DNA of 64,000 bases from Bathynomus jamesi (taxonomy: Eukaryota; Arthropoda; Malacostraca; Isopoda; Cirolanidae), in assembly GCA_023014485.1 (NCBI GenBank), contig JAJOZX010005530.1:62001-126000 (forward strand), written 5' to 3'. The translations under genes and the position numbers were made by a program. The notes below the pieces were generated by a model, which searched no databases, was not told where the DNA came from, and saw only the letters and a program-made list of their open reading frames with translations. This document shows positions 48,061 through 62,127 of the stretch, piece by piece; the stretch's first letter is position 1; each line of letters starts with the position of its first letter.

Positions 48061-49020
48061 ATGGTTATAATTGAAGGATTTGCACCGACTCCAACTCCAT
48101 CCAACTATACACTTCCGACTCCATCCAACTATGCACTTCCGACTCCCTCCAACTATGCACTTCCGACTCCCTCCAACTATGCACTTCCGACTCCCTCCAA
48201 CTATGCACTTCCGACTCCATCCAACTATACACTTCCGACTCCATCCAACTATGCACTTCCGCCTCCATCCAACTATGCACTTCCGACTCCAGACGCCATG
48301 ACTCCAGACGCCATGACTCCAGACACCATGACTATAGCCACCATGACTCCAGCCACCATGACTCAGACGCCATGACTCCAGATGCCATGACTCCATACGC
48401 CATGACTCCAGACGCCATGACTCCACACGCCATGACTCTGATGGAATGTTAAGGTCAAATTGATTAAGATTAGCTTTATTAGGCCAATGGAGATTCATAA
48501 ACAAGGCATTTCGTCACCACCACATGACTCATCAGTTACTTAGTGGCTGTAACTATGCCTTAATGGCTTTTTTTTCTCTTTATTAAAAAATTACAATAAA
48601 TCCCTAAATACAAACTGATTGAAGCTTAAACAAAATAAGATTATTATTGGTTTAGCAAATTAATAAGATGTTTTTGTATTATTGTAAACATCTGTAATAC
48701 GTAATATTTTCCATCAGCAGTGAGTGAAAAATATTCAAAAACAGCAGATTTATACTTTTGATGTGACATTACGATATTATCATTACTTATCAAATTGAAA
48801 TCTAAAAATCTGAAAAAGATTTAGGGTTGCTAGTACAAAATTTTTAAATTATCTTTTATTAATTATGTTAGTTAATTAATTATAATCCTTATTAATTATA
48901 AGCAACTATATTTATATATTTATATAAATATATATTTATGTGTTTTAAATATAAATATTAAAACATTAGGTTAAATCTATTTTATTCATAAAATTGAGCT
49001 ATGCCTAGGGCTAGGCTGCT
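48061..49020 (+). repeat. Monomer U55 (family H)
   Basis: Eight 24-bp copies and ten 15-bp units in the same order as U48. One base is missing after the fifth unit (GACTCAGACGCC), which breaks the forward frame that is open in U48. Confidence 0.92.
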
Positions 49021-49811
49021 ATGGTTATAATTGAAGGATTTGCACCGACTCCGACTCCATCCAACTATGCACTTCCGAAACCATCCAACTATGCACTTCC
49101 GACTCCATCCAACTATGCACTTCCGACTCCCTCCAACTATGCACTTCCGACTCCCTCCAACTATGCACTTCCGACTCCATCCAACTATGCACTTCCGACT
49201 CCAGACGCCATGACTCCAGACGCCATGACTCTGATGGAATGTTTAGGCCAAATTGATTAAGATTAGCTTTATTAGGCCAATGGAGATTCATAAACGGCAT
49301 TTCGTCACCACCACATGACTCATCAGTTACTTAGTGGCTATAACTATGCCTTAATGGCTTTTTTTCTCTTTATTAAAAAATTACAATAAATCCAAAAATA
49401 CAAACTGATTGAAGATTAAACAAAATAAGATTATTATTGGTTTAGCAAATTAATAAGATGTTTTTGTATTATTATAAACATCTGTAATACGTAATATTTT
49501 CCATCAGCAGTGAGTGAAAAATATTCAAAAACAGCAGATTTATACTTTTGATGTGACATTACGATATTATCATTACTTATCAAATTGAAATCTAAAAATC
49601 TGAAAAAGATTTAGGGTTGCTAGTACAAAATTTTTAAATTTCCTTTTATTAATTATGTTAATTAATTAATTATAATCCTTATTAATTATAAGCAACTATA
49701 TTTATATATTTATATAAATATATATTTATATGTTTTAATATATAAATATTAAAACATTAGGTTAACTCTATTTTATTCATAAAATTGAGCTAGGCCTAGG
49801 GCTAGGCTGCT
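49021..49811 (+). repeat. Monomer U56 (family I)
   Basis: Six 24-bp copies, two 15-bp units (one more than U49). It shares CCGAAACC, the stop-losing TTTAGG, and GAGCTATGCC at the junction. The forward frame runs 49021-49260 (79 codons). Confidence 0.93.
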
Positions 49812-50832
49812 ATGATTATAATTGAAGGATTTGCACCGACTCCGACTCCATCCAACTATGCACTTCCGACTCCATCCAACTATGCACTTCCGACTCCATC
49901 CAACTATGCACTTCCGACTCCATCCAACTATGCACTTCCGACTCCATCCAACTATGCACTTCCGACTCCATCCAACTATGCACTTCCGACTCCATCCAAC
50001 TATGCACTTCCTACTCCAACAATGCACTTCCTACTCCCTCCAACTATGCACTTCCGACTCCATCCAACTATGCACTTCCGACTCCAGACGCCATGACTCC
50101 AGACGCCAAGACTCCAGACGCCATGACTATAGCCACCATGACTTCAGCCACCATGACTCCAGACGCCATGACTCCAGATGCCATGACTACAGACGCCATG
50201 ACTCCAGACGCCATGACTCAAGACGCCATGACTCCAGACGCCATGACTCCACACGCCATGACTCTGATGGAATGTTAAGGTCAAATTGATTAAGATTAGC
50301 TTTATTAGGCCAGTGGAGATTCATAAACAAGGCATTTCGTCACCACCACATGACTCATCAGTTACTTAGTGGCTGTAACTATGCCTTAATGGTTTTTTTT
50401 CTCTTTATTAAAAAATTACAATAAATCCCTAAATACAAACTGATTGAAGCTTAAACAAAATAAGATTATTATTGGTTTAGCAAATTAATAAGATGTTTTT
50501 GTATTATTATAAACATCTGTAATACGTAATATTTTCCATCAGCAGTGAGTGAAAAATATTCAAAAACAGCAGATTTATACTTTTGATGTGACATTATGAT
50601 ATTATCATTACTTATCAAATTGAAATCTAAAAATCTGAAAAAGATTTAGGGTTGCTAGTACAAAATTTTTAAATTTCCTTTTATTAATTATGTTAATTGA
50701 TTAATTATAATCCTTTTTAATTATAAGCAACTATATTTATATATTTATATATGTTTTAATATATAAATATTAAAACATTAGGTTAAATCTATTTTATTCA
50801 TAAAATTGAGCTAGGCCTAGGGCTAGGCTGCT
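49812..50832 (+). repeat. Monomer U57 (family J)
   Basis: Ten 24-bp copies and twelve 15-bp units, as in U50. Four bases are missing from copy 8 (CCTACTCCAACAATG), shifting the forward frame. The 15-bp array order is identical to U50. Confidence 0.92.
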
Positions 50833-51690
50833 ATGGTTATAATTGAAGGATTTGCACCGACTCCGACTCCATCCAACTATGCACTTCCGACTCCATCCAA
50901 CTATGCACTTCCGACTCCAGACGCCATGACTCCAGACGCCTTGACTTCAGACGCCATGACTCCAGACGCCATGACTATAGCCACCATGACTCCAGCCACC
51001 ATGACTCCAGACGCCAGACTCCAGACGCCATGACTCCAGACGCCATGACTCCAGACGCCATTGACTCCAGACGCCATGACTCCAGACGCCATGACTCCAG
51101 ACGCCATGACTCTGATGGAATGTTAAGGCCAAATTGATTAAGATTAGCTTTATTAGGCCAGTGGAGATTCATAAACGGCATTTCGTCACCACCACATGAC
51201 TCATTAGTTACTTAGTGGCTATAACTATGCCTTAATGGCTTTTTTTCTCTTTATTAAAAAATTACAATAAATCCCAAAATACAAACTGATTGAAGCTTAA
51301 ACAAAATAAGATATTTATTGGTTTAGCAAATTAATAAGATGTTTTTGTATTATTATAAACATCTGTAATACGTAATATTTTCCATCAGCAGTGAGTGAAA
51401 AATATTCAAAAACAGAAGATTTATACTTTTGATGTGACATTACGATATTATCATTACTTATCAAATTGAAATCTAAAAATCTGAAAAAGATTTAGGGTTG
51501 CTAGTACAAAATTTTTAAATTTCCTTTTATTAATTATGTTAATTAATTATTATCCTTATTAATTATAAGCAACTATATTTATATATTTATATAAATATAT
51601 ATTTATATATGTTTTAATATATAAATATTAAAACATTAGGTTAAATCTATTTTATTCATAAAATTGAGCTAGGACTAGGGCTAGGCTGCT
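50833..51690 (+). repeat. Monomer U58 (family K)
   Basis: Two 24-bp copies and thirteen 15-bp units as in U51, including the shared CCATTGACT insertion. Unit 7 has an extra one-base loss (GCCAGACT). Confidence 0.92.
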
Positions 51691-52601
51691 ATGGTTATAA
51701 TTGAAGGATTTGCACCGACTCCGACTCCATCCAACTATGCAATTCCGACTCCATCCAACTATGCACTTCCGACTCCATCCAACTATGCACTTCCGACTCC
51801 ATCCAACTATGCACTTCCGACTCCATCCAACTATGCACTTCCGACTCCATCCAACAATGCACTTCCGACTCCATCCAACTATGCACTTCCTACTCCATCC
51901 AACAATGCACTTCCTACTCCCTCCAACAATGCACTTCCGACTCCATCCAACTATGCACTTCCGACTCCAGACGCCATGACTCCAGACCATGACTCCAGAC
52001 GCCATGACTCCAGACGCCATAACTCTGATGGAATGTTAAGGCCAAATTGATTAAGATTAGCTTTATTAGGCCAATGGAGATTCATAAACGGCATTTCGTC
52101 ACCACCACATGACTCATCAGTTACTTAGTTGTTGTAACTATGCCTTAATGGCTTTTTTTCTCTTTATTAAAAAATTACAATAAATCCCAAAATACAAACT
52201 GATTGAAGCTTAAAGAAAATAAGATTATTATTGGTTTAGCAAATTAATAAGATGTTTTTGTATTATTATAAACATCTGTAATACGTAATATTTTCCATCA
52301 GCAGTGAGTGAAAAATATTCAAAAACAGCAGATTTATACTTTTGATGTGACATTACGATGTTATCATTACTTATCAAATTGAAATCTAAAAATCTGAAAA
52401 AGATTTAGGGCTGCTAGTGCAAAATTTTTAAATTTCCTTTTATTATGTTAATTAATTAATTATAATCCTTATTAATTATAAGCAACTATATTTATATATT
52501 TATAAATATATATTTATATATGTTTTAATACATAAATATTAAAACATTAGGCTAAATCTATTTTATTCATAAAATTGAGCTAGGCCTAGGGCTAGGCTGC
52601 T
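51691..52601 (+). repeat. Monomer U59 (family L)
   Basis: Ten 24-bp copies, four 15-bp units. Same GGACTAGGG junction, CCAACAATG copies and TAGTTGTTG tail variant as U52. The second 15-bp unit is AGACC where U52 has AGACCC. Confidence 0.92.
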
Positions 52602-53568
52602 ATGGTTATAATTGAAGGATTTGCACCGACTCCGACTCCTTCCAACTATACCATTCCGACTCCATCCAACTATGCACTTCCGACTCCCTCCAACTATGCA
52701 CTTCCGACTCCCTCCAACTATGCACTTCCGATTCCCTCCAACTATGCACTTCCGACTCCATCCAACTAAACACTTCCGACTCCATCCAACTATGCACTTC
52801 CGACTCCATCCAACTATGCACTTCCGACTCCAGACGCCATGACTCCAGACGCCAAGACTCCAGACGCCATGACTATAGCCACCATGACTTCAGCCACCAT
52901 GACTCCAGACGCAATGACTCCAGATGCCATGACTCCAGACGCCATGACTCCAGACGCCATGACTCCAGACGCCATGACTACGCCATGATGATGGAATGTT
53001 AAGGTCAAATTGATTAAGATTAGCTTTATTAGGCCAATGGAGATTCATAAACAAGGCATTTCGTCACCACCACATGACTCATCAGTTACTTAGTGGCTGT
53101 AACTATGCCTTAATGGCTTTTTTTTCACTTTATTAAAAAATTACAATAAATCCCAAAATACAAACTGATTGAAGCTTAAACAAAATAAGATTATTATTGG
53201 TTTAGCAAATTAATAAGATGTTTTTGTATTATTATAAACATCTGTAATACGTAATATTTTCCATCAGCAGTGAGTGAAAAATATTCAAAAACAGCAGATT
53301 TATACTTTTGATGTGACATAACGATGTTATCATTACTTATCAAATTGAAATCTAAAAATCTGAAAAAAATTTAGGGTTGATAGTGCAAAATTTTTAAATT
53401 TCCTTTTATTATGTTAATTAATTAATTATAATCCTTATTAATTATAAGCAACTATATTATATATTTATATAAATATATATTTATATATGTTTTAATACAT
53501 AAATATTAAAACATTAGGTTAAATCTATTTTATTCATAAAATTGAGCTAGGCCTAGGGCTAGGCTGCT
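52602..53568 (+). repeat. Monomer U60 (family M)
   Basis: Eight 24-bp copies and about eleven 15-bp units ending in a degenerate ACGCCATGATGATGG. Copy 6 reads AACTAAACAC, a TAA in the forward frame. This is the only complete M monomer; U53 carries just its front. Confidence 0.92.
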
Positions 53569-54355
53569 ATGGTTATAATTGAAGGATTTGCACCGACTCC
53601 GAATCCATCCAACTATGCACTTCCGAAACCATCCAACTATGCACTTCCGACTCCATCCAACTATGCACTTCCGACTCCCTCCAACTATGCACTTCCGACT
53701 CCCTCCAACTATGCACTTCCGACTCCATCCAACTATGCACTTCCGACTCCAGACGCCATGACTAGACGCCATGACTCTGATGGAATGTTAAGGCCAAATT
53801 GATTAAGATTAGCTTTATTAGGCCAATGGAGATTCATAAACGGCATTTCGTCACCACCACATGCCTCATCAGTTACTTAGTGGCTGTAACTATGCCTTAA
53901 TGGCTTTTTTTCTCTTTTTAAAAATTACAATAAATCCCAAAATACAAACTGATTGAAGCTTAAAGAAAATAAGATTATTATTGGTTTAGCAAATTAATAA
54001 GATGTTTTTGTATTATTATAAACATCTGTAATACGTAATATTTTCCATCAGCAGTGAGTGAAAAATATTCAAAAACAGCAGATTTATACTTTTGATGTAA
54101 CATTACGATGTTATCATTACTTATCAAATTGAAATCTAAAAATCTGAAAAAGATTTAGGGTTGCTAGTACAAAATTTTTAAATTTCCTTTTATTAATTAT
54201 GTTAATTAATTAATTATAATCCTTATTAATTATAAGCAACTATATTTATATATTTATATAAATATATATTTATATATGTTTTAATATATAAATATTAAAA
54301 CATTAGGTTAAATCTATTTTATTCAAAATTGAGCTAGGCCTAGGGCTAGGCTGCT
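53569..54355 (+). repeat. Monomer U61 (family I)
   Basis: Six 24-bp copies (CGAATCC first, CCGAAACC second), two 15-bp units with a two-base loss. The AP-1-like motif is altered to TGCCTCA, the one clear exception I noted. Ordinary TTAAGG terminal stop, unlike U49/U56. Confidence 0.91.
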
Positions 54356-55259
54356 ATGGTTATAATTGAAGGATTTGCACCGACTCCGACTCCATCCAAC
54401 TATACTTCCGACTCCATCCAACTATGCACTTCCGACTCCATCCAACTATGCACTTCCGACTCCATCCAACTATGCACTTCCGACCCTCCAACTATGCACT
54501 TCCGACTCCATCCAACTATGCACTTCCGACTCCATCCAACTATGCACTTCCTACTCCATCCAACTATGCACTTCCTACTCCATCCAACTATGCACTTCCG
54601 ACTCCTCCAACTATGCACTTCCGACTCCAACTATGCACGCCGACTCCAGACGCCATGACTCCAGACGCCATAACTCTGATGGAATGTTAAGGCCAAATTG
54701 ATTAAGATTAGCTTTATTAGGCAATGGAGATTCATAAACGGCATTTCGTCACCACCACATGACTCATCAGTTACTTAGTGGCTGTAACTATGCCTTAATG
54801 GCTTTTTTTCTCTTTATTAAAAAATTACAATAAATCCCAAAATACAAACTGATTGAAGCTTAAAGAAAATAAGATTATTATTGGTTTAGCAAATTAATAA
54901 GATGTTTTTGTATTATTATAAACATCTGTAATACGTAATATTTTCCATCAGCAGTGAGTGAAAAATATTCAAAAACAGCAGATTTATACTTTTGATGTGA
55001 CATTACGATATCATTACTTATCAAATTGAAATCTAAAAATCTGAAAAAGATTTAGGGTTGATAGTGCAAAATTTTTAAATTTCCTTTTATTAATTATGTT
55101 AATTAATTAATATAATCCTTATTAATTATAAGCAACTATATATATTATATAAAATATATTTATATAAATATATATTTATATGTTTTAATATCTAAATATT
55201 AAAACATTAGGTTAAATCTATTTCATTCAAAATTGAGCTAGGCCTAGGGCTATGCTGCT
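54356..55259 (+). repeat. Monomer U62 (A-like, unassigned)
   Basis: Eleven 24-bp copies including two CCTACTCC copies as in A, but without the CGAGTCC or TATGTAC marks. Two 15-bp units, the last CCATAACT as in L. Probably a recombinant; many private losses. Confidence 0.88.
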
Positions 55260-56079
55260 ATGGTTATAATTGAAGGATTTGCACCGACTTCGACTCCATC
55301 CAACTATGCACTTCCGACTCCATCCAACTATGCACTTCCGACTCCATCCAACTATGCACTTCCTACTCCAACCAACTATGCACTTCCGACTCCCTCCAAC
55401 TATGCACTTCCGACTCCCTCCAACTATGCACTTCCGACTCCATCCAACTATGCACTTCCGACTCCAGACGCCATGAATCCAGACGCCATGACTCCAGACG
55501 CCATGACTCTGATGGAATGTTAAGGCCAAATTGAATAAGATTAGCTTTATTAGGCCAATGGAGATTCATAAACGCATTTCGTCACCACCACATGACTCAT
55601 CAGTTACTAGTGGCTGTAACTATGCCTTAATGGCCTTTTTTCTCTTTATTAAAAAATTACAATAAATCCCAAAATACAAACTGATTGAAGCTTAAACAAA
55701 ATAAGATTATTATTGGTTTAGCAAATTAATAAGATGTTTTTGTATTATTAAAACATCTGTAATACGTAATATTTTCCATCAGCAGTGAGTGAAAAATATT
55801 CAAAAACAGCAGATTTATACTTTTAATGTGACATTACGATGTTATCATTACTTATCAAATTGAAATCTAAAATCTGAAAAAGATTTAGGGTTGCTAGTGC
55901 AAAATTTTTAAATTTCCTTTTATTATTTAATTAATTAATTATAATCCTTATTAATTATAAGCAACTATATTTATATATTTATTAAATATATATATATATG
56001 TTTTAATATATAAATATTAAAACATTAGGCTAAATCTATTTTATTCATAAAATTGAGCTAGGCCTAGGGCTAGGCTGCT
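55260..56079 (+). repeat. Monomer U63 (family B)
   Basis: Seven 24-bp copies, three 15-bp units (GAATCC as in U44), intact forward frame (55260-55523, 87 codons). CTATGCTGC at the junction ties it to U44. One 24-bp copy fewer, and the AACCAAC copy is not followed by TTGCGACT. Confidence 0.92.
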
Positions 56080-56973
56080 ATGGTTATAATTGAAGGATTT
56101 GCACCGACTCCGACTCCTTCCAACTATACACTTCCGACTCCATCCAACTATGCACTTCCGACTCCCTCCAACAATGCACTTCCGACTCCCTCCAACTATG
56201 CACTTCCGACTCCCTCCAACTATGCACTTCCGACACCCTCCAACTATGCACTTCCGACTCCATCCAACTAGCACTTCATACTCCATCCAACTATGCACTT
56301 CCGACTCCCTCCAACTATGCACATCCGACTCCATCCAACTATGCACTTCGACTCCAGACGCCATGACTCCAGACGCCATGACTCCAGACCCCATGACTCG
56401 ATGGAATGTTAAGGCCAAATTGATTAAGATTACCTTTATTAGGCCAATGGAGATTCATAAACGGCATTTCGTCACCACCACATGACTCATCAATTACTTA
56501 GTGGCTGTAACTATGCCTTAATGGCTTTTTTTCTCTTTATTAAAAAATTACAATAAATCCCAAAATACAAACTGATTGAAGCTTAAACAAAATAAGATTA
56601 TTATTGGTTTAGCAAATTAATAAGATGTTTTTGTATTATTATAAACATCTGTAATACGTAATATTTTCCATCAGCAGTGAGTGAAAAATATTCAAAAACA
56701 GCAGATTTATTCTTTTGATGTGACATTACGATGTTATCATTACTTATCAAATTGAAATCTAAAAATCTGAAAAAGATTTAGGGATGCTAGTGCAAAATTT
56801 TTAAATGTCCTTTTATTATGTTAATTAATTAATTATAATCCTTATTAATTATAAGCAACTATATTTAATATTTATATAAATATATATTTATATATGTTTT
56901 AATATATAAATATTAAAACATTAGGTTAAATCTATTTTATTCATAAAATCAGCAGGCCTATGGGTAGGCTGCT
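56080..56973 (+). repeat. Monomer U64 (family C)
   Basis: Ten 24-bp copies, three 15-bp units. Shares CCAACAATGC, GCACATCCG and AGACCCC with U45 (offset 16806). Private losses (AACTAGCAC, CTTCGACTCC, GACTCGATGG) break the frame. Confidence 0.91.
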
Positions 56974-57732
56974 ATGGTTATAATTGAAGGATGTGCACCG
57001 ACTCCGACTCCATCCAACTATACACTTCCGACTCCCTCCAACTATGCACTTCCGACTCCAACTATGCACTTCCGACTCCCTCCAACTATGCACTTCCGAC
57101 TCCATCCAACTATGCACTTCCGACTCCAGACGCCATGACTCCAGACGCCATGACTCTGATGGAATGTTAAGGCCAAATTGATTAAGATTAGCTTTATTAG
57201 GCCAATGGAGATTCATAAACGGCATTTCGTCACCACCACATGACTCATCAGTTACTTGTGGCTGTAACTATGCCTTAATGGCTTTTTTTCTCTTTATTAA
57301 AAAATTACAATAAATCCCAAAATACAAACTGATTGAAGCTTAAACAAAATAAGATTATTATTGGTTTAGCAAATTAATAAGATGTTTTTGTATTATTATA
57401 AACATCTTTAATACGTAATATTTTCCATCAGCAGTGAGTGAAAAATATTCAAAAACAGCAGATTTATACTTTTGATGTGACATTACGATGTTATCATTAC
57501 TTATCAAATTGAAATCTAAAAATCTGAAAAAGATTTAGGGTTGCTAGTGCAAAATTTTTAAATTTCCTTTTATTATGTTAATTAATTAATTATAATCCTT
57601 ATTAATTATAAGCAACTATATTTATATATTTATATAAATATATATTTATATATTTTTAATATATAAATATTAAAACATTAGGTTAAATCTATTTTATTCA
57701 TAAAATTCAGCTAGGCCTAGGGCTAGGCTGCT
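56974..57732 (+). repeat. Monomer U65 (family E)
   Basis: Five 24-bp copies (one shortened to CGACTCCAACTATG), two 15-bp units. CCTATGGGTAGG junction as in U46, offset 16816. Confidence 0.91.
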
Positions 57733-58661
57733 ATGGTTATAATTGAAGGATTTGCACCGACTCCGACTCCATCCAACTATACACTTCCGACTCCATCCAA
57801 CTATGCACTTCCGACTCCATTCAACTATGCACTTCCGACTCCCTCCAACTATGCACTTCCGAGTCCCTCCAACTATGCACTCGACTCCCTCAACTATGCA
57901 TTTCCGACCATCCAACTATGCACTTCCGACTCCATCCAACTATGCACTTCCTACTCCATCCAACTATGCACTTCCTACTCCATCCAACTATGCACTTCCG
58001 ACTCCCTCCAACTATGTACTTCCGACTCCATCCAACTATGCACTTCCGACTCCAGACGCCATGACTCCAGACGCCATGACTCTGATGGAATGTTAAGGCC
58101 AAATTGATTAAGATTAGCTTTATTAGGCCAATGGAGATTCATAAACGGCATTTCGTCACCACCACATGACTCATCAGTTACTTAGTGGCTGTAACTATGC
58201 CTTAATGGCTTTTTTTTCTCTTTATTAAAAAATTACAATAAATCCCAAAATACAAACTGATTGAAGCTTAAAGAAAATAAGATTATTATTGGTTTAGCAA
58301 ATTAATAAGATGTTTTTGTATTATTATAAACATCTGTAATACGTAATATTTTCCATCAGCAGTGAGTGAAAAATATTCAAAAACAGCAGATTTATACTTT
58401 TGATGTGACATTACGATGTTATCATTACTTATCAAATTGAAATCTAAAAATCTGAAAAAGATTTAGGGTTGCTAGTAAATTTTTAAATTTCCTTTTATTA
58501 ATTATGTTAATTAATTAATTATAATCCTTATTAATTATAAGCAACTATATTATATATTTATATAAATATATATTTATATATGTTTTAATATATAAATATT
58601 AAAACATTAGGTTAAATCTATTTTATTCATAAAATTGAGCTAGGCCTAGGGCTAGGCTGCT
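57733..58661 (+). repeat. Monomer U66 (family A)
   Basis: Twelve 24-bp copies, two 15-bp units. It ends with AGACGCC rather than the usual A-type CACACGCC. Private losses are clustered in copies 5-7 (GCACTCGAC, CCCTCAAC, CGACCATCC). Confidence 0.9.
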
Positions 58662-59576
58662 ATGGTTATAATTGAAGGATTTGCACCGACTCCGACTCCA
58701 TCCAACTATACACTTCCGACTCCATCCAACTATGCACTTCCGACTCCATCCAACTATGCACTTCCGACTCCTCCAACTATGCACTTCCGATCCCTCCAAC
58801 TATGCACTTCCGACTCCCTCCAACTATGCACTTCCGACTCCATCCAACTATGCACTTTACTCCATCCAACTATGCACTTCCGACTCCATCCAACTATGCA
58901 CTTCCGACCCTCCACTATGTACTTCCGACTCCATCCAACTATGCACTTCCGACTCCACACGCCATGACTCCAGACGCCATGACTCTGATGGAATGTTAAG
59001 GCCAAATTGATTAAGATTAGCTTTATTAGGCCAATGGAGATTCATAAACGGCATTTCGTCACCACCACATGACTCATCAGTTACTTAGTGGCTGTAACTA
59101 TGCCTTAATGGCTTTTTTTCTCTTTATTAAAAAATTACAATAAATCCCAAAATACAAACTGCTTGAAGCTTAAAAAAAATAAGATTATTATTGGTTTAGC
59201 AAATTAATAAGATGTTTTTGTATTATTATAAACATCTGTAATACGTAATATTTTCCATCAGCAGTGAGAAAAATATTAAAAACAGCAGATTTATACTTTT
59301 GATGTGACATTACGATATTATCATTACTTATCAAATTGAAATCTAAAAATCTGAAAAAGATTTAGGGTTGCTAGTACAAAATTTTTAAATTTCCTTTTAT
59401 TAATTATGTTAATTAATTAATTATAATCCTTATTAATTATAAGCAACTATATTTATATATTTATATAAATATATATTTATATAAATATATATTTATGTTT
59501 TAATATATAAATATTAAAACATTAGGTTAAATCTATTTTATTCATAAAATTGAGCTAGGCCTAGGGCTAGGCTGCT
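58662..59576 (+). repeat. Monomer U67 (family A)
   Basis: Eleven 24-bp copies, two 15-bp units (CACACGCC present). The TATGTAC copy is present but losses blur the others. First of seven monomers that correspond in order to U39-U45. Confidence 0.89.
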
Positions 59577-60428
59577 ATGGTTATAATTGAAGGATTTGCA
59601 CCGACTTCGACTCCATCCAACTATGCACTTCCGACTCCATCCAACTATGCACTTCCGACTCCATCCAACTATGCACTTCCGACTCCATCCAACTATGCAC
59701 CACTCCAACAACTATGCACTTGCGACTCCCTCCAACTATGCACTTCCGACTCCCTCCAACTATGCACTTCCGACTCCATCCAACTATGCACTTCCGACTC
59801 CAGACGCCATGACTCCAGACGCCATGACTCAGACGCCATGACTCTGATGGAATGTTAAGGCCAAATTGATTAAGATTGCTTTATTAGGCCAATGGAGATT
59901 CATAAACGGCATTTCGTCACCACCACATGACTCATCAGTTACTTAGTGGCTGTAACTATGCCTTAATGGCTTTTTTCTCTTTATTAAAAAATTACAATAA
60001 ATCCCAAAATACAAACTGATTGAAGCTTAAACAAAATAAGATTATTATTGGTTTAGCAAATTAATAAGATGTTTTTGTATTATTATAAACATCTGTAATA
60101 CGTAATATTTTCCATCAGCAGTGAGTGAAAAATATTCAAAAACAGCAGATTTATACTTTTGATGTGACATTACGATTATCATTACTTATCAAATTGAAAT
60201 CTAAAAATCTGAAAAAGATTTAGGGTTGCTAGTACAAAATTTTTAAATTTCCTTTTATTATTTAATTAATTAATTATAATCCTTATTAATTATAAGCAAC
60301 TATATTTATATATTTATATAAATATATTTATATAAATATATTTATATATGTTTTATATATAAATATTAAAACATTAGGTTAAATCTCTTTTATTCATAAA
60401 ATTGAGCTAGGCCTAGGGCTAGGCTGCT
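59577..60428 (+). repeat. Monomer U68 (family B)
   Basis: Eight 24-bp copies, three 15-bp units. The B-specific copy is damaged (CACCACTCCAACAAC) but is still followed by TTGCGACT. Confidence 0.9.
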
Positions 60429-61249
60429 ATGGTTATAATTGAAGGATTTGCACCGACTCCGACTCCATCCAACTATGCACTTCCGACTCCATCCAACTAT
60501 GCACTTCCGACTCCCTCCAACTATGCACTTCCGACTCCATCCAACTATGCACTTCCGACTCCATCCAACTATGCACTTCCTACTCCCTCCAACTATGCAC
60601 TTCCGACTCCATCCAACTATGCACTTCCGACTCCACGCCATGACTCCAGACGCCATGACTCCAGACGCCATGACTCTGATGGAATGTTAAGGCCAAATTG
60701 ATTAAGATTAGCTTTATTAGGCCAATGGAGATTCATAAACGGCATTTCGTCACCACCACATGACTCATCAGTTACTTAGTGGCTGTAACTATGCCTTAAT
60801 GGCTTTTTTTCTCTTTATTAAAAAATTACAATAAATCCCAAAATACAAACTGATTGAAGCTTAAACAAAATAAGATTATTATTGGTTTAGCAAATTAATA
60901 AGATGTTTTTGTATTATTATAAACATCTGTAATACGTAATATTTTCCATCAGCAGTGAGTGAAAAATATTCAAAAACAGCAGATTTATACTTTTGATGTG
61001 ACATTACGATGTTATCATTACTTATCAAATTGAAATCTAAAAATCTGAAAAAGATTTAGGGATGCTAGTGCAAAATTTTTAAATGTCCTTTTATTATGTT
61101 AAATTAATTATAATCCTTATTTATTATAAGCAACTATATTTATATATTTATAAATATATATTTATATATGTTTTAATATATAAATATTAAAACATTAGGT
61201 TAAATCTATTTTATTCATAAAATTCAGCTAGGCCTAGGGCTAGGCTGCT
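60429..61249 (+). repeat. Monomer U69 (family G)
   Basis: Seven 24-bp copies, three 15-bp units (first shortened to CCACGCC). Has ATGGTT and TATGCAC where its counterpart U41 has CTGGTT and TGTGCAC. Confidence 0.91.
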
Positions 61250-62127
61250 ATGTTATAATTGAAGGATTTGCACCGACTCCGACTCCATCCAACTATACAC
61301 TTCCGACTCCCTCCAACTATGCACTTCCGACTCCTCCAACTATGCACTCCGACCCTCCAACTATGCACTTCCGACTCCCTCAACTAGCACTTCCGACTCC
61401 CTCCACTATGCACTTCCGCTCCATCCAACTATGCACTTCCTACTCCATCCAACTATGCACTTCCGACTCCATCCAACTATGCACTTCCGATCCAACTATG
61501 CACTTCCGACTCCAACGCCATGACTCCGACGCCATGACTCCAGACGCCATGACTCTGATGGAATGTTAAGGCCAAATTGATTAAGATTAGCTTTATTAGG
61601 CCAATGGAGATTCATAAACGGCATTTCGTCACCACCACATGACTCATCAGTTACTTAGTGGCTGTAACTATGCCTTAATGGCTTTTTTCTCTTTATTAAA
61701 AAATTACAATAAATCCCAAAATACAAACTGATTGAAGCTTAAACAAAATAAGATTATTATTGGTTTAGCAAATTAATAAGATGTTTTTGTATTATTATAA
61801 ACATCTTTAATACGTAATATTTTCCATCAGCAGTGAGTGAAAATATTCAAAAACAGCAGATTTATACTTTTGATGTGACATTACGATGTTATCATTACTT
61901 ATCAAATTGAAATCTAAAAATCTGAAAAGATTTAGGGTTGCTAGTGCAAAATTTTTAAATTTCCTTTTATTATGTTATTAATTAATTATAATCCTTATTA
62001 ATTATAAGCAACTATATTTATATATTTATATAAATATATATTTATATATTTTTAAATATAAATATTAAAACATTAGGTTAAATCTATTTTATTCATAAAA
62101 TTCAGCTAGGCCTAGGGCTAGGCTGCT
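61250..62127 (+). repeat. Monomer U70 (family F)
   Basis: About ten 24-bp copies, three 15-bp units. The start block reads ATGTTATAATTG (one base lost). At least eight private losses lie in the array, while the tail is almost clean. Confidence 0.88.

Larger units (their letters stand above)
46561..52740 (+). repeat. 6.2-kb tandem duplication, right copy (U53 rear to U60 front)
   Basis: Begins in the middle of hybrid U53, whose tail is E-type, and ends in the first five 24-bp copies of U60. Differences from the left copy are few small indels plus one extra 15-bp unit in U56. Confidence 0.93.
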
